Assembly: GCA_017484285.1 (NCBI GenBank)
Contig: JAFUTH010000009.1
Span: forward strand, 1 to 64,000
Source: Treponema sp.
Lineage (GTDB): Bacteria > Spirochaetota > Spirochaetia > Treponematales > Treponemataceae
Length of the DNA stretch: 64,000 nt
Reading direction: 5' to 3'
A model generated the notes under the pieces. The model did not search any database and was not told where the DNA came from. It was given only the letters and a program-made list of their open reading frames with translations. Positions 20,194-29,847 of the stretch are shown here, piece after piece. Each line of letters begins with the position of its first letter. The stretch's first letter is position 1. The translations under genes were made by a program, and so were the position numbers.

Positions 20194-20234
20194 GGGCGGC
20201 ACAGACGATTTCGGTTTGTGCCGCCTGTTTTTTT
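20194..20234 (+). terminator. Terminator of the rpoBC unit
   Basis: 9-bp GC-rich arms GGCGGCACA (20195-20203) and TGTGCCGCC (20217-20225), followed by TGTTTTTTT. A strong rho-independent terminator that ends the unit begun at 8544. Confidence 0.9.
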
Positions 20235-20280
20235 GGGGGCGTTTTTTGCAAGATTTTCTTGATTTTGCAATAAAATTCCC

Positions 20281-20309
20281 TTGAATTCATTTTCTGAATT
20301 CTATACACT
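20281..20309 (+). promoter_or_regulatory. Promoter of rpsL-rpsG
   Basis: TTGAAT (20281-20286) with TACACT (20304-20309) at 17-nt spacing; TATACA at 20302 (15 nt) is the alternative -10. A small hairpin (CGCAT...ATGCG, about 20320-20341) lies in the 80-nt leader. Confidence 0.65.
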
Positions 20310-20390
20310 TATCGAACCTATCGCATTTTTGGTTTTAATGCGAGAATTTTGTCCGGAGTGCTGACCGGCAAACTAATAGGAGAATAGGCG

Positions 20391-20765
20391 ATGCCTACAA
20401 TTAATCAACTTGTTCGAAAAGGTCGACAGTCTCTTGCAAACTCGACAAAAGCTCCCGCGCTTGAGTCTTGTCCGCAGAAACGTGGCGTTTGCACTCGTGT
20501 TATGACTGTTACACCGAAAAAACCGAACTCAGCTCTCCGAAAGGTAGCTCGTGTTCGTTTGTCAAATGGAATTGAAGTTACTGCATACATTCCGGGTATC
20601 GGACACAACTTGCAGGAACACTCAGTTGTTCTCATTCGTGGCGGTCGTGTTAAGGACCTTCCGGGTGTTCGCTATCACATCATCCGTGGTACAAAAGATA
20701 CGCTCGGCGTAGACGGACGCAAACGCGCTCGCTCTAAGTACGGTGCTAAAAAGCCGAAGGCATAA
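20391..20765 (+). CDS. rpsL: 30S ribosomal protein S12
   Basis: A 124-residue S12 of the decoding centre. The [13 protein letters not shown] and [13 protein letters not shown] loops keep the wild-type lysines where streptomycin-resistance mutations occur, so no such resistance is predicted from S12. AGGAG lies 8 nt before the ATG. It opens a two-gene unit with rpsG; fusA does not follow. Confidence 0.98.
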   Translation: MPTINQLVRKGRQSLANSTKAPALESCPQKRGVCTRVMTVTPKKPNSALRKVARVRLSNGIEVTAYIPGIGHNLQEHSVVLIRGGRVKDLPGVRYHIIRGTKDTLGVDGRKRARSKYGAKKPKA

Positions 20766-20784
20766 TCTTTAAAGGAGAATTACT

Positions 20785-21255
20785 ATGGGAAGACATAAGA
20801 AATCAGTAAATCGTCCTATTGTGCCTGATGTAAAATACAATAGCCCGGTTATCACAAAATTCGTCACACGCATGATGCTTGACGGAAAAAAAGACACATG
20901 TACTAAAATTGTCTACAAAGCGATGGATCAGCTCAAGGCTAAAACCGACAAAGATCCACTCGAAGTATTCTTGAAGGCGCTTGATAATGTAAAGCCGGCT
21001 GTCGAAGTTAAGTCTCGCCGCGTCGGTGGCGCAACCTATCAGGTTCCGTGTGAAATCCGAGACGCTCGCAAAGAAGCGCTTGCTATGCGTTGGCTCATCA
21101 ACGCTGCTCGCTCTCGAAGCGGTCACGGTATGGCAGACACGCTTGCTTCTGAGTTGCTTGACGCATTCAACAGCACAGGCTCTGCATACAAAAAGAAGGA
21201 AGATACACACAAGATGGCAGAGGCAAACAAAGCGTTTGCGCATTACCGCTGGTAG
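20785..21255 (+). CDS. rpsG: 30S ribosomal protein S7
   Basis: A 156-residue S7, the assembly-nucleating protein of the 30S head near the E site. The typical start MGRHKKSVNRPIVPD and the helices around VGGATYQVPCEI are present. AAGGAG lies before the ATG, 19 nt after rpsL. In most bacteria fusA would come next; here a terminator and the tuf leader follow. Confidence 0.98.
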   Translation: MGRHKKSVNRPIVPDVKYNSPVITKFVTRMMLDGKKDTCTKIVYKAMDQLKAKTDKDPLEVFLKALDNVKPAVEVKSRRVGGATYQVPCEIRDARKEALAMRWLINAARSRSGHGMADTLASELLDAFNSTGSAYKKKEDTHKMAEANKAFAHYRW

Positions 21256-21266
21256 AATTCTTCTTA

Positions 21267-21298
21267 AACTCCCGACATTGTTCGGGAGTTTTTTTTCT
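21267..21298 (+). terminator. Terminator after rpsG
   Basis: Arms ACTCCCGA (21268-21275) and TCGGGAGT (21282-21289) followed by eight or more T. It ends the rpsL-rpsG transcript. Confidence 0.9.
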
Positions 21299-21361
21299 TG
21301 TAATAACTGGAATTATTTTCCGATAATCATTCTTTTTTTTGCAAAATTCTTTTCTTTTCCC

Positions 21362-21390
21362 TTGAACAAAAAAACTAAATAGTATATAAA
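21362..21390 (+). promoter_or_regulatory. Promoter of tuf
   Basis: TTGAAC (21362-21367), a 17-nt A-rich spacer and TATAAA (21385-21390). The predicted start near 21397 lies about 410 nt before the tuf ATG. Confidence 0.7.
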
Positions 21391-21396
21391 TTAGGA

Positions 21397-21809
21397 ACTT
21401 GCATTTTTTTCGCTCCTGATGGAGTATTCATGGTTCTTTGAGATTGTTGGGTAGGCTTCAGCCGTGCTAAGCCTAGCGATGCCGTAAAGTTAGCATTTTC
21501 GCTTTCAGGTTATCGCGCCTCTGTCAAAAAAGAACAGTTTGGTTTTCAGAGGTTTTCCCAAAGTTTCTGGATTCCAGACCAGTTGTCGAGTTTGCTTGAT
21601 GATGATTCGGTGGTTCCGGTAAGGCATTTTGAGGTTTTATAAAGTGCTGTTTTAGGGTATCTTCCGCATTATCTTCAATCAAATATTTACAAGTAATTAG
21701 TGTGTCTGCGAATGTGGCTCTTTCGGTTGAAAGTGTTCATATTCTGGCTTAAAGTGCAACACATAAATTTTTAAACTGCCGAAAAAGGAAATCGGCAAAG
21801 GAGAAAGAC
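21397..21809 (+). promoter_or_regulatory. Long structured leader (or separate RNA) before tuf
   Basis: About 410 nt without an open frame. Visible hairpins are AGGCTT/AAGCCT (about 21453-21474), CCTCTG/CAGAGG (about 21511-21552) and TCTGGA/TCCAGA (about 21566-21578). Just before tuf, GCCGAAAAAGGAAATCGGC places the AAAGGAG ribosome site downstream of a short stem. I see no RNase P, tmRNA, 6S or known riboswitch signature. It could be a translational or processing control of EF-Tu, or an independent RNA. Confidence 0.45.
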
Positions 21810-22997
21810 ATGGCAAAGGAGAAGTTCGTCCGAACTAAACCTCACATGAACGTTGGTACTATCGGTCACGTTGACCATGGTAAGACCACATTGTCTGCTG
21901 CTATCACCACTTACTGTGCAAACAAATACGGTGATAAGGCTCTCAAGTATGACGAAATCGATAACGCTCCGGAAGAGAAAGAGCGTGGTATCACAATCAA
22001 TACTCGTCACTTGGAATATCAGTCAGACAAGCGCCACTACGCACACATCGACTGCCCGGGACATGCTGACTACATCAAGAACATGATTACTGGTGCTGCT
22101 CAGATGGATGGTTCTATCCTCGTTGTTTCAGCTCCGGACTCAGTTATGCCACAGACTCGTGAGCACCTCTTGCTCGCTCGCCAGGTCGGCGTTCCGAAGA
22201 TTATCGTCTTCTTGAACAAAGTTGATATGGTCGACGATCCAGACCTTCTCGAGCTTGTTGTCGAGGAAGTTAAAGACACCGTTAAAGAGTATGGTTTCGA
22301 CGAGAACACACCAATCATCAAGGGTTCTGCATTCAAGGCTTTGAACGAAGCTTCTGATCCTGCTAACACAGCTTGTATCGAAGAGCTCCTTACTGCTATG
22401 GATACATGGTTCGATGATCCGGTTCGCGACGCTGACAAACCGTTCTTGATGCCAATCGAAGACATCTTCACAATCTCTGGACGTGGTACTGTTGTTACTG
22501 GTCGTATTGAACGCGGCGTAATCAACATGAACGATCCGGTTGAAATCGTTGGTATCCGCCCGAACCAGTCTTCAACAGTTACTGGTATCGAAATGTTCCA
22601 GAAGACTCTTGATCAGGGTCAGGCTGGTGACAACGTTGGTATCTTGCTCCGTGGTATTGAAAAGAAGGATGTTGTTCGAGGACAGGTTCTCGCAGCTCCT
22701 GGTTCAATCCACCCGCACACAAAATTCGAAGCTCAGATCTACGTTCTTTCAAAGGAAGAAGGTGGACGTCACTCACCGTTCTTCACAGGCTATCGCCCGC
22801 AGTTCTACTTCCGAACAACTGACATCACAGGTACTGTTGAATTGCCAGCTGGAACAGACATGGTTAAACCAGGCGACAATACAAAGATCATCGGTGAACT
22901 TATCCACCCGATCGCTATGGACGAAGGTCTCAAACTTGCTATCCGTGAAGGCGGTCACACAATCGCTTCTGGTCAGGTTACAAAAATCATCGAATAG
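21810..22997 (+). CDS. tuf: Elongation factor Tu
   Basis: A 395-residue EF-Tu, the GTPase that delivers aminoacyl-tRNA. G motifs are intact: GHVDHGKTT near residue 19, DCPGHADY near 81 and NKVD near 137. AAAGGAG lies 9 nt before the ATG. It sits directly before the S10 cluster as in other treponemes instead of after fusA. A hairpin after its stop may reduce read-through to rpsJ. Confidence 0.98.
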   Translation: MAKEKFVRTKPHMNVGTIGHVDHGKTTLSAAITTYCANKYGDKALKYDEIDNAPEEKERGITINTRHLEYQSDKRHYAHIDCPGHADYIKNMITGAAQMDGSILVVSAPDSVMPQTREHLLLARQVGVPKIIVFLNKVDMVDDPDLLELVVEEVKDTVKEYGFDENTPIIKGSAFKALNEASDPANTACIEELLTAMDTWFDDPVRDADKPFLMPIEDIFTISGRGTVVTGRIERGVINMNDPVEIVGIRPNQSSTVTGIEMFQKTLDQGQAGDNVGILLRGIEKKDVVRGQVLAAPGSIHPHTKFEAQIYVLSKEEGGRHSPFFTGYRPQFYFRTTDITGTVELPAGTDMVKPGDNTKIIGELIHPIAMDEGLKLAIREGGHTIASGQVTKIIE

Positions 22998-23023
22998 TCG
23001 ACTTATCGGCTAGCGATTCAATA

Positions 23024-23053
23024 ACAGAGAGTCGGTTGCTCGGCTCTCTGTTT
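23024..23053 (+). terminator. Partial terminator between tuf and rpsJ
   Basis: Arms ACAGAGAG (23024-23031) and CTCTCTGT (23044-23051) with only three T after. The short T-run suggests attenuation, so that the abundant tuf message partly continues into the S10 genes; no separate promoter is obvious. Confidence 0.6.
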
Positions 23054-23075
23054 AAATCTTAGGAGTAAAATTAAA

Positions 23076-23384
23076 ATGGCTAACAGCAAAATTCGTGTCA
23101 GACTTCGAGCATTTGATGTAGAACTGATCGATCAGAGTGCAAAAGCCATCGTGCAGACTGTTCAGAAGGCAGGGGCAAAGGTTTCAGGACCGATTCCTCT
23201 TCCTACAAGAATCAATAAGGTTACGGTTCTTCGCTCACCTCACGTAAACAAAAAGTCACGTGAGCAGTTTGAGATGAGAACGCACAAGCGCCTTATTGAC
23301 ATCATTGATCCGTCATCAGATGTTATGGATTCATTGATGAAGCTTGAATTGCCAGCCGGTGTAGACGTCGAAATTAAACAATAA
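23076..23384 (+). CDS. rpsJ: 30S ribosomal protein S10
   Basis: A 102-residue S10 (NusE), a component of the 30S head that also binds NusB and NusG in antitermination. The conserved loop with [26 protein letters not shown] is complete. AGGAG lies 8 nt before the ATG. It begins the S10 gene string, with a 167-nt leader separating it from rplC. Confidence 0.97.
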   Translation: MANSKIRVRLRAFDVELIDQSAKAIVQTVQKAGAKVSGPIPLPTRINKVTVLRSPHVNKKSREQFEMRTHKRLIDIIDPSSDVMDSLMKLELPAGVDVEIKQ

Positions 23385-23551
23385 TTTCGGTAATCACACA
23401 GTAAGTCCTTACCTGCGTTGCAGCTGGATTACTGTTAAATAAATGGTACGGTCCTGTGGATCCAGGATGGCGGCCACAAAAGAAGGATGCTGAGGTTTCG
23501 GAGCATTTGCTTCGAAAACGCGAAGATTCTTCTTATAGGAGTTATATCAGA
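23385..23551 (+). promoter_or_regulatory. Untranslated gap between rpsJ and rplC
   Basis: 167 nt in a region where most neighbours are under 25 nt apart. GTAATC/GGATTAC can pair (about 23392-23431), and TCCTG/CCAGGA can pair near 23451-23466. A 16-codon frame starting ATGGTACGG has no ribosome site. The position suggests autoregulation by an S10-operon protein such as L4, which is inference. Confidence 0.4.
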
Positions 23552-24172
23552 ATGAAAGGTCTGATTGCAAAAAAAGTAGGAATGACACAGGTATTCGACG
23601 AAAACGGAAATCTGACACCAGTAACCGTGATCCATGTTGAACCGAATACTGTTATTGCTACAAAAACACAGGAAAAGCATGGCTACAGTGCTGTTGTTCT
23701 TGGTCTCGAAGATTTGAAAGAGTCTAAGGTCAACAAAGCATACAAAGGTCAGTTTCCTGAGAATGTTTCACCGAAGCGTCATCTGAAAGAATTCAGAGAC
23801 TTCGAAAAAGAAGTTGCAGTTGGAGACCAGATTGGTCTTGAATTGTTTGAAAAAACTTCATTCCTTGATGTTACAGCAACTTCAAAAGGTAAAGGATTCC
23901 AGGGTGTTATGAAACGCTGGGGCTTCCATGGTGGTCGTGCATCACACGGCTCAAAATTCCATCGTGAAGCAGGTGGTACAGGAAATTGTACTACTCCTGG
24001 ACACAGCATGAAGAATATCAAAATGGCTGGTCGTATGGGATCCGAAAGAGTTACGGTTCAGAACCTTAAGATTGTCAAAATCGATCCGGAACTCAAAGTA
24101 GTATTGGTTCGCGGGGCTGTCCCGGGAAATAAAAACTGCACGCTGATCATCAAGTCTGCGGTCAAGAAATAA
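23552..24172 (+). CDS. rplC: 50S ribosomal protein L3
   Basis: A 206-residue L3, an early assembly protein reaching the peptidyl transferase centre. The start MKGLIAKKVGMTQVF at 23552 is chosen because AGGAG lies 10 nt upstream; an in-frame ATG at 23456 would add 32 residues not found in L3. The conserved GVMKRWGFHGGRASHGSKFHR region, including the methylated-Gln environment, is normal. rplD follows after 17 nt. Confidence 0.97.
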   Translation: MKGLIAKKVGMTQVFDENGNLTPVTVIHVEPNTVIATKTQEKHGYSAVVLGLEDLKESKVNKAYKGQFPENVSPKRHLKEFRDFEKEVAVGDQIGLELFEKTSFLDVTATSKGKGFQGVMKRWGFHGGRASHGSKFHREAGGTGNCTTPGHSMKNIKMAGRMGSERVTVQNLKIVKIDPELKVVLVRGAVPGNKNCTLIIKSAVKK

Positions 24173-24189
24173 TCGAGGGAATACGCAAA

Positions 24190-24831
24190 ATGGAAAAGAA
24201 AGTCTATTCAATCGATGGTAAAGAACTCCGCACAATCAATCTTGATGATAAAGTGTTCGGACTTCCTGTAAACGAAGATGTTATTTACTATGCCATCACA
24301 AATGAATTAGCAAATAAACGCGTCGGAACTGCTTGTACAAAAACTCGTGCTGAAGTTCATGGCTCAAATGCAAAGCCGTACAAACAGAAGGGTACTGGTC
24401 ACGCTCGCCGTGGTGACAAAAAGTCTCCAATCAATGTTGGCGGCGGTACGATTTTTGGACCGAAACCGCGCGATTACAGCTATTCAATCCCAAAGAAAGA
24501 AAAACGCTTGGCTATGAAATCAATCTTGAGTCTTCAGGCTCAGAGCGACCGCCTTACAGTCGTTGAAGATTTCACTATCGAAAGCGGAAAAACAAAGGAT
24601 TTGGTAAAAATTCTGAGCAATTTTGCGAAAGATGAGCGCACAGTCATCATCTTGAAAGACGACGACAAAAAAATCAAACAGGCTGGACGAAACATCCGCA
24701 ATTTGTATTTCTTGTCATACAATCGTCTTCGCGCACACGACCTCTTCTACGGAAGAAAAGTTATCGTGCTTGAAGGTGCGGCACAGAATCTTTCTGAATT
24801 CTATAACAAACTTGAAGAGGGGGCTAAATAA
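24190..24831 (+). CDS. rplD: 50S ribosomal protein L4
   Basis: A 213-residue L4, which lines the exit tunnel with an extended loop (QKGTGHARRGDKKSPINVGGG, about 63-85). In several bacteria it also represses the S10 operon. A weak GAGGG site precedes the ATG. Its stop overlaps the rplW start by one base (TAATG). Confidence 0.97.
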   Translation: MEKKVYSIDGKELRTINLDDKVFGLPVNEDVIYYAITNELANKRVGTACTKTRAEVHGSNAKPYKQKGTGHARRGDKKSPINVGGGTIFGPKPRDYSYSIPKKEKRLAMKSILSLQAQSDRLTVVEDFTIESGKTKDLVKILSNFAKDERTVIILKDDDKKIKQAGRNIRNLYFLSYNRLRAHDLFYGRKVIVLEGAAQNLSEFYNKLEEGAK

Positions 24832-25121
24832 TGTTGCTTGATATACATGACATTCTTATTGAGCCGGTTCTTTCTGAGAAAGCGACTGCTTTGCGTGAGC
24901 AGAACAAGTATGTTTTCAAAGTAGCACCTTCTGCTACAAAACTTCAGATTAAAGATGCTGTGGCAAAACTCTTCAATGTAAAAGTTGTTAATTGCACAAC
25001 TATCAATGTTGGTGGCAAGGAAAAACGAGTTCGTGGTAAACTCGGTCGAACTGCCAGCTGGAAGAAGGCGATCGTCAGCCTTGCTCCAGGAGAAACGATT
25101 AAAGTTTTTGAAGGCGTCTAA
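24831..25121 (+). CDS. rplW: 50S ribosomal protein L23
   Basis: A 96-residue L23 at the tunnel exit, docking site for trigger factor and SRP. The IEPVLSEKATALREQNKYVFKV start region is typical. The ATG overlaps the rplD stop by one base and uses a GAGGGGG site inside rplD, so translation is coupled. rplB follows after 46 nt. Confidence 0.96.
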   Translation: MLLDIHDILIEPVLSEKATALREQNKYVFKVAPSATKLQIKDAVAKLFNVKVVNCTTINVGGKEKRVRGKLGRTASWKKAIVSLAPGETIKVFEGV

Positions 25122-25167
25122 GCTTTAAAAACTGGTAAATCGTGAATCGTAAATTAAGGGGAACCAG

Positions 25168-25992
25168 ATGGCTCTTAAAGTTTTTAAACCATATTCAGCA
25201 GGTACTCGTACCCGTATTGATTTGGTAAGAGAAGAACTGACAACAGATAAACCCGAAAAAACACTGGTATCAGGTCTTAAATCAAACGCTGGTCGCAACT
25301 CTCAGGGGCGAATTACTGTTCGACATCAGGGTGGCGGTCACAAACGAAGATATCGAGTGATTGATTTCAAGCGCAACAAGCACGGTATTCCGGGAACGGT
25401 CAAAACAATCGAGTACGATCCGAACCGCAGTGCGAACATCGCTTTGATTGCGTATGCTGACGGCGAAAAACGCTATATCATCGCTCCAAAAGGTCTTGTC
25501 GTTGGACAGAAAATTATGTCTGGCGAGAATGCAACTCCAACTGTTGGAAATGCACTCCCGCTCGCAGCAATTCCTGCCGGCTTCACTATTCATAACATTG
25601 AACTTACACTTGGTCGCGGTGGACAGCTTGTTCGCTCAGCTGGTGCAGGTGCTACCGTTCAAGGTAAAGATGGTGATTATGTAATCGTTCGTCTTCCTTC
25701 AGGTGAAACACGCCGAATTCATGGCAGATGCTATGCAACCATCGGTATCGTTGGAAACGAAGAGCGCATGAACGCTCAGCTCGGAAAAGCTGGTCGCAAA
25801 CGCTGGCTCGGTATTCGTCCGACTGTTCGTGGTATGGCTATGAACCCAGTCGATCACCCGCTCGGTGGTGGTGAAGGCGCTGGTAAGGGACATGTTCCTG
25901 TTACTCCGTGGGGTCAGCCATGTCGTGGTTACAAAACCCGCAACAAGCGAAAGACTTCTAGCCGGTTCATTATTTCACGCCGCAAGAAGTAG
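25168..25992 (+). CDS. rplB: 50S ribosomal protein L2
   Basis: A 274-residue L2, required for subunit joining and peptidyl transferase structure. The [16 protein letters not shown] segment and the C-terminal [16 protein letters not shown] loop with the essential His are intact. AAGGGGA lies before the ATG. Next comes rpsS, 17 nt downstream. Confidence 0.98.
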   Translation: MALKVFKPYSAGTRTRIDLVREELTTDKPEKTLVSGLKSNAGRNSQGRITVRHQGGGHKRRYRVIDFKRNKHGIPGTVKTIEYDPNRSANIALIAYADGEKRYIIAPKGLVVGQKIMSGENATPTVGNALPLAAIPAGFTIHNIELTLGRGGQLVRSAGAGATVQGKDGDYVIVRLPSGETRRIHGRCYATIGIVGNEERMNAQLGKAGRKRWLGIRPTVRGMAMNPVDHPLGGGEGAGKGHVPVTPWGQPCRGYKTRNKRKTSSRFIISRRKK

Positions 25993-26009
25993 TTGCATAG
26001 GAGTTAACG

Positions 26010-26288
26010 GTGTCAAGATCTGTTAAAAAAGGACCTTTCATTGAAAAGAGTCTTTACAAGAAAGTTATTGAAATGAACAAAGAGTCAGACAAGAAGATGA
26101 TTAAAACATATTCTCGTTGCTCTACAATCATTCCAGAGATGGTTGGAAACACAATCAGTGTTTACAACGGTAAGTCGTGGATTCCTGTTTATGTAACAGA
26201 GAACCTCGTTGGCCACAAGCTTGGTGAGTTTGCACCGACCCGTACCTTTAAAGGTCACGGCGGTTCAGACAAAAAAGCTGGTAAGTAA
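26010..26288 (+). CDS. rpsS: 30S ribosomal protein S19
   Basis: A 92-residue S19 of the 30S head, next to S13. It begins [15 protein letters not shown] and ends in a basic tail [11 protein letters not shown]. The start codon is GTG with AGGAG 6 nt upstream. rplV follows after 11 nt. Confidence 0.97.
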   Translation: MSRSVKKGPFIEKSLYKKVIEMNKESDKKMIKTYSRCSTIIPEMVGNTISVYNGKSWIPVYVTENLVGHKLGEFAPTRTFKGHGGSDKKAGK

Positions 26289-26299
26289 GGGTGGATATT

Positions 26300-26656
26300 A
26301 TGGCTGAAAAGAAAGGTTATGTAGCCACTACAAAATTCCTGATTGCATCACCAACAAAGGTTCGTCCTGTTGCTCGTGTAATCTATAAGAAGTCATGCTC
26401 AGAAGCTATGGCAATTCTTGAAAACATGCCGCAGAAAGGTGCTCGCTTGATTAAAGGAACTCTTAAATCAGCAGTGGCAAACGCTCTGTTCGCAAACAAG
26501 AATCTGGATGAAGATATGCTCTATGTCAAAGAAATTCGCATCGACGAAGGTCCGAGACTCAAGAGAGTTTGGTTCCGCGCTCGCGGTCGTGCTGATCAAC
26601 TCTTGAAACGCATGTGTCACATCACCGTCATTGTTGACGAGAAGGCGGGGGAATAA
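26300..26656 (+). CDS. rplV: 50S ribosomal protein L22
   Basis: A 118-residue L22 whose beta-hairpin (about residues 80-100, [14 protein letters not shown]) lines the exit tunnel and is where macrolide-resistance deletions occur; none is seen. The ATG at 26300 is preferred over a GTG three codons upstream because of the GGTGG site. rpsC starts 1 nt after its stop. Confidence 0.96.
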   Translation: MAEKKGYVATTKFLIASPTKVRPVARVIYKKSCSEAMAILENMPQKGARLIKGTLKSAVANALFANKNLDEDMLYVKEIRIDEGPRLKRVWFRARGRADQLLKRMCHITVIVDEKAGE

Positions 26657-26657
26657 A

Positions 26658-27434
26658 GTGGGTCAGAAAGTAAATCCGATCGGTTTGCGTCTTGGAATTA
26701 ACAAGACATGGCAGTCACGATGGTATGCTAATCCTCGTGAGTATGCAGATCTCGTTATTGAGGATTTGAAAATCCGCAATATGGTACGGGCTTTGCCGGA
26801 ATGCCAGAACGCAGATATTGCAGAAATCGAAATTGTTCGTCATCCGCAGCGTGTTACTATCGTAATTCATACAGCACGCCCCGGTGTTATCATTGGTGTT
26901 AAGGGTGCAAACATTGAGAAAATCAGTGCTGAAATCCAGTCTAACCTGACCAAAAAAGTTCAGATTAAGATTAAGGAAATCAAACGTGCTGATATCAATG
27001 CTTCTCTTATCGCACAGAATATCGGACGCCAGCTCTCAGGCCGCGGTTCATTCCGCAAGGCTCTCAAGCAGGCTTCTGCAAACGCTATGAAAGGCGGCGC
27101 ACAGGGAATCAAGATTCGCTTGTCTGGTCGTCTTGGCGGAGCAGATATGAAGCGTTCAGAAGAACACAAAGAGGGACGCGTTCCTCTTCACACACTTCGT
27201 GCAGACATCGATTACGGCACATTTGAAGCACATACAACATACGGAAAAATCGGTATCAAAGTATGGGTTTACAATGGCATGAAATACGGTCGTGATCCGC
27301 AGGAAGATGCTGGTCAGCTTGTTCGCAAGCCACGCCATGACCGCTCACAGGCTTCTGGTGATGGTGAAAAACCAAGAGCTAAGAAATCTGCTCGTTCGAC
27401 AAATGCTTCGTCAGAATCAGGGTCAAAGGAGTAA
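26658..27434 (+). CDS. rpsC: 30S ribosomal protein S3
   Basis: A 258-residue S3, part of the mRNA entry helicase of the 30S subunit. It starts with GTG ([13 protein letters not shown]) and a GGGGGA site located at the end of rplV. The KH motif [14 protein letters not shown] is intact. The last 30 residues form a basic, Ser-rich tail ([15 protein letters not shown]) longer than in E. coli. Confidence 0.97.
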   Translation: MGQKVNPIGLRLGINKTWQSRWYANPREYADLVIEDLKIRNMVRALPECQNADIAEIEIVRHPQRVTIVIHTARPGVIIGVKGANIEKISAEIQSNLTKKVQIKIKEIKRADINASLIAQNIGRQLSGRGSFRKALKQASANAMKGGAQGIKIRLSGRLGGADMKRSEEHKEGRVPLHTLRADIDYGTFEAHTTYGKIGIKVWVYNGMKYGRDPQEDAGQLVRKPRHDRSQASGDGEKPRAKKSARSTNASSESGSKE

Positions 27435-27439
27435 CGTAA

Positions 27440-27856
27440 ATGCTTAGTCCTAAAAGAGTTATTCACCGCAAAGTACAGCGCGGTAGAATCAAAGGTAACG
27501 CAACGCGAGCCAACACAATCGATTTCGGTGAGATTGCACTTGTTGCTCTCGAGCCGGTTTGGTTGAGCGCGAAGCACATTGAGGCTGCACGTGTCGCAAT
27601 CAACCGTAAGCTTGAACGAAAAGGTAACGTTTGGCTTCGTGTATATCCAGACAAACCGATAACAAAAAAACCTGCTGATACTCGAATGGGTAAAGGTAAA
27701 GGCGCACCAGAGTTTTGGGCAGCTGTCGTAAAGCCAGGCGTTATTTTGTTTGAGGTCGGTGGAATTGATGTTAAGCTTGCTGAGCGCGCTCTTGAGCTTG
27801 CGGCTGCAAAGCTTCCTATCAAAACAAAAATTGCTTTCAAACCAACGAAAGACTAA
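27440..27856 (+). CDS. rplP: 50S ribosomal protein L16
   Basis: A 138-residue L16, which positions A-site tRNA. The [20 protein letters not shown] loop that approaches the CCA end is complete. Start ATG lies 5 nt after rpsC, whose GGAG-containing end provides the ribosome site. The protein is of usual length. Confidence 0.97.
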   Translation: MLSPKRVIHRKVQRGRIKGNATRANTIDFGEIALVALEPVWLSAKHIEAARVAINRKLERKGNVWLRVYPDKPITKKPADTRMGKGKGAPEFWAAVVKPGVILFEVGGIDVKLAERALELAAAKLPIKTKIAFKPTKD

Positions 27857-27869
27857 GGAGAAATAAGAA

Positions 27870-28088
27870 ATGGCTGATTCAAAAAAGGCAAAGAAAAATT
27901 TCAAAGATCTTTCTTACGCTGAGTTGGTTTCACAGCGAAATGAACTTAAACAGAAGTACATGGATTTTCGATTCCAGATGGTAATCGGACATGTAGATAA
28001 CCCTATGCAGAAGCGTGAAATGCGCAAAGACATCGCGCGTTTGAACACCTTCATCCGTGCAAAAGAACTTGCCGGAGAAACTAAATAG
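27870..28088 (+). CDS. rpmC: 50S ribosomal protein L29
   Basis: A 72-residue helical hairpin protein near the tunnel exit. The family pattern is seen in ELVSQRNELKQKYMDFRFQ and the C-terminal RKDIARLNTFIRAKE helix. AAGGAG lies before the ATG. rpsQ follows after 10 nt. Confidence 0.96.
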   Translation: MADSKKAKKNFKDLSYAELVSQRNELKQKYMDFRFQMVIGHVDNPMQKREMRKDIARLNTFIRAKELAGETK

Positions 28089-28098
28089 GAGCTGACCC

Positions 28099-28374
28099 GT
28101 GGCAGAACAGGTTGTTCAGAAAAAAAAGGGTGGTAAACGAACTTTTGTGGGGCTTGTAACAAGCGACAAAATGGATAAAACCATCGTTGTTTCAATCAAC
28201 ACCAAAAAAATGGATACCCTTTACAAAAAATATGTTACACGAACTAAGAAGTGTAAGGCACATGATGAGAAGAACGAGGCTCACATTGGAGATACCGTTC
28301 GCATCGTGGAATGCAGTCCAATCAGCAAAGACAAGTGCTGGCGACTTGCAGAAATCATCGAAAGAGCTAAGTAA
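28099..28374 (+). CDS. rpsQ: 30S ribosomal protein S17
   Basis: A 91-residue S17, a primary 16S rRNA binder with an OB fold. The [12 protein letters not shown] and [16 protein letters not shown] segments are diagnostic. The start codon is GTG with GGAG about 8 nt upstream. The N-terminus carries a basic extension ([10 protein letters not shown]). Confidence 0.96.
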   Translation: MAEQVVQKKKGGKRTFVGLVTSDKMDKTIVVSINTKKMDTLYKKYVTRTKKCKAHDEKNEAHIGDTVRIVECSPISKDKCWRLAEIIERAK

Positions 28375-28391
28375 GCTAAGGAGTTAAAGAC

Positions 28392-28760
28392 ATGCTTCAG
28401 ATGCAATCAAATTTGACAGTTGCCGATAACTCCGGAGCAAAACGCGCTCAGGTAATCAAGGTACTCGGTGGTTCACACCGCCGATATGCCGGAATCGGTG
28501 ATGTCGTTGTAGTAGCAATTAAGGAAGCTATTCCTACTTCTACTATCAAAGAAGGTGCTGTAGAAAAGGCTGTAATCGTTCGCGTTGCGAAAGAATACCG
28601 CCGCCCAGACGGAACCTATATCCGCTTTGATGACAACGCATGCGTTATCGTCGATGCAGACAAAAACCCAAAGGGAAAACGAATTTTTGGACCGGTAGCC
28701 CGTGAGCTTCGTGATATGGATTGCATGAAAATCGTATCACTTGCGCCGGAAGTTCTGTAA
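28392..28760 (+). CDS. rplN: 50S ribosomal protein L14
   Basis: A 122-residue L14 at the subunit interface (bridge B8). It starts [20 protein letters not shown], a standard L14 N-terminus. AAGGAG precedes the ATG. This completes the usual L29-S17-L14 order. Confidence 0.98.
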   Translation: MLQMQSNLTVADNSGAKRAQVIKVLGGSHRRYAGIGDVVVVAIKEAIPTSTIKEGAVEKAVIVRVAKEYRRPDGTYIRFDDNACVIVDADKNPKGKRIFGPVARELRDMDCMKIVSLAPEVL

Positions 28761-28773
28761 GGAGAATTGAATC

Positions 28774-29088
28774 ATGAACAAGAAATTCAAAATCCACAAG
28801 GACGATACCGTCCAGGTAATTGCAGGAAAAGACAAAGGTAAGCGCGGAACAATCGTCCGGGTCATTACTAAGAAAGATGCAGTTATCGTATCTGGAATCA
28901 ACATTGTCAAAAAGGCAATGAAAAAACGAAGCCAGCAGGATCAAGGCGGAATCGTCGAGATTGAGGCTCCGTTGCACATCTCTAATGTCGCACTCGTTTG
29001 CAAAAAATGTGGTCCGACAAGAGTTGGTTATAAAATCGACGGCGACAAAAAGATTCGTGTCTGCCGCAAATGTGGAGAAGCACTGTAA
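28774..29088 (+). CDS. rplX: 50S ribosomal protein L24 with zinc ribbon
   Basis: A 104-residue L24, an assembly initiator. The KOW motif ([15 protein letters not shown]) is N-terminal. The C-terminal part carries a zinc ribbon with CKKC and CRKC pairs, a form found in many non-proteobacterial L24 proteins. AAGGAG precedes the ATG. The stop TAA shares its last base with the rplE start. Confidence 0.97.
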   Translation: MNKKFKIHKDDTVQVIAGKDKGKRGTIVRVITKKDAVIVSGINIVKKAMKKRSQQDQGGIVEIEAPLHISNVALVCKKCGPTRVGYKIDGDKKIRVCRKCGEAL

Positions 29089-29639
29089 TGGATAATTACG
29101 TACCACGGCTTAAGAAAGTCTACAAGGACAAAATCGCCCCAGAGCTCTTCAAAGAACTCGGTTACACATCCGTCATGCAGATTCCAAAACTTGTAAAAGT
29201 TGTGGTCAGCATGGGTGTTGGCGAAGCTCTCACTAACAAGAAACTCCTTGACGCCGCAGTAGCTGACATCACTCAGATTACTGGACAGCATGCTGTTAAA
29301 ACACGAGCAAGAAAGAGTATCGCGAACTTCAAACTTCGTGAGGGCAATGAAGTAGGTGTAATGGTAACATTGCGCGGTAACCATATGTATGAATTCTTGG
29401 ACCGCCTCATCAATGTTGCGTTACCACGTGTTAAGGATTTCCGCGGAATTAAAGCGACTGGTTTTGACGGACACGGAAATTTCTCTCTGGGTATCACTGA
29501 ACAGATTATCTTCCCGGAAATCGACTTCGACAAAATCACGAAGATTGCCGGAATGAACATCGCTATCGTAACAAGTGCAAATACAGACGCTGAGGCTAAA
29601 GCACTTCTTACCAAGTTCAACATGCCGTTTAGAAAGTAG
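29088..29639 (+). CDS. rplE: 50S ribosomal protein L5
   Basis: A 183-residue L5, which binds 5S rRNA and contacts S13. The ATG at 29088 overlaps the rplX stop and uses a GGAGA site inside rplX; an earlier in-frame GTG would add six non-family residues. The [17 protein letters not shown] and FPEIDFDKI segments are typical. Confidence 0.97.
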   Translation: MDNYVPRLKKVYKDKIAPELFKELGYTSVMQIPKLVKVVVSMGVGEALTNKKLLDAAVADITQITGQHAVKTRARKSIANFKLREGNEVGVMVTLRGNHMYEFLDRLINVALPRVKDFRGIKATGFDGHGNFSLGITEQIIFPEIDFDKITKIAGMNIAIVTSANTDAEAKALLTKFNMPFRK

Positions 29640-29648
29640 TGAGGAATC

Positions 29649-29834
29649 ATGGCTAAGAAATCATTGGTTATCAAGGCTGCCCGCGAACAGAAATACAAGA
29701 CACGCGAATACAATCGCTGTCAGATTTGCGGTCGCCCTCGCGGTTATTTGCGCAAGTTTAAGATGTGCCGTATTTGTTTCCGCAAAATGGCTGGAGAAGG
29801 TCTCTTGCCAGGCGTAACAAAATCTAGCTGGTAG
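29649..29834 (+). CDS. rpsN: 30S ribosomal protein S14, zinc type
   Basis: A 61-residue S14 of the short, zinc-binding class. CQICGRPRG and CRICFRKM give the four zinc ligands. A GAGG site lies before the ATG. It is in the standard spc position between L5 and S8. Confidence 0.97.
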   Translation: MAKKSLVIKAAREQKYKTREYNRCQICGRPRGYLRKFKMCRICFRKMAGEGLLPGVTKSSW

Positions 29835-29847
29835 TGGAGGAATAGAA

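Noticed and set aside
20391-20765. Streptomycin-resistance change in S12
   Set aside because: Both key lysine regions (TPKKPNSA and GGRVKDLPG) are wild type.
21397-21809. tuf leader as RNase P RNA, tmRNA or 6S RNA
   Set aside because: None of the conserved sequence blocks of those RNAs is present.
23456-23551. Longer start for rplC adding 32 residues
   Set aside because: The added residues are not part of L3, and the clear AGGAG is in front of the ATG at 23552.
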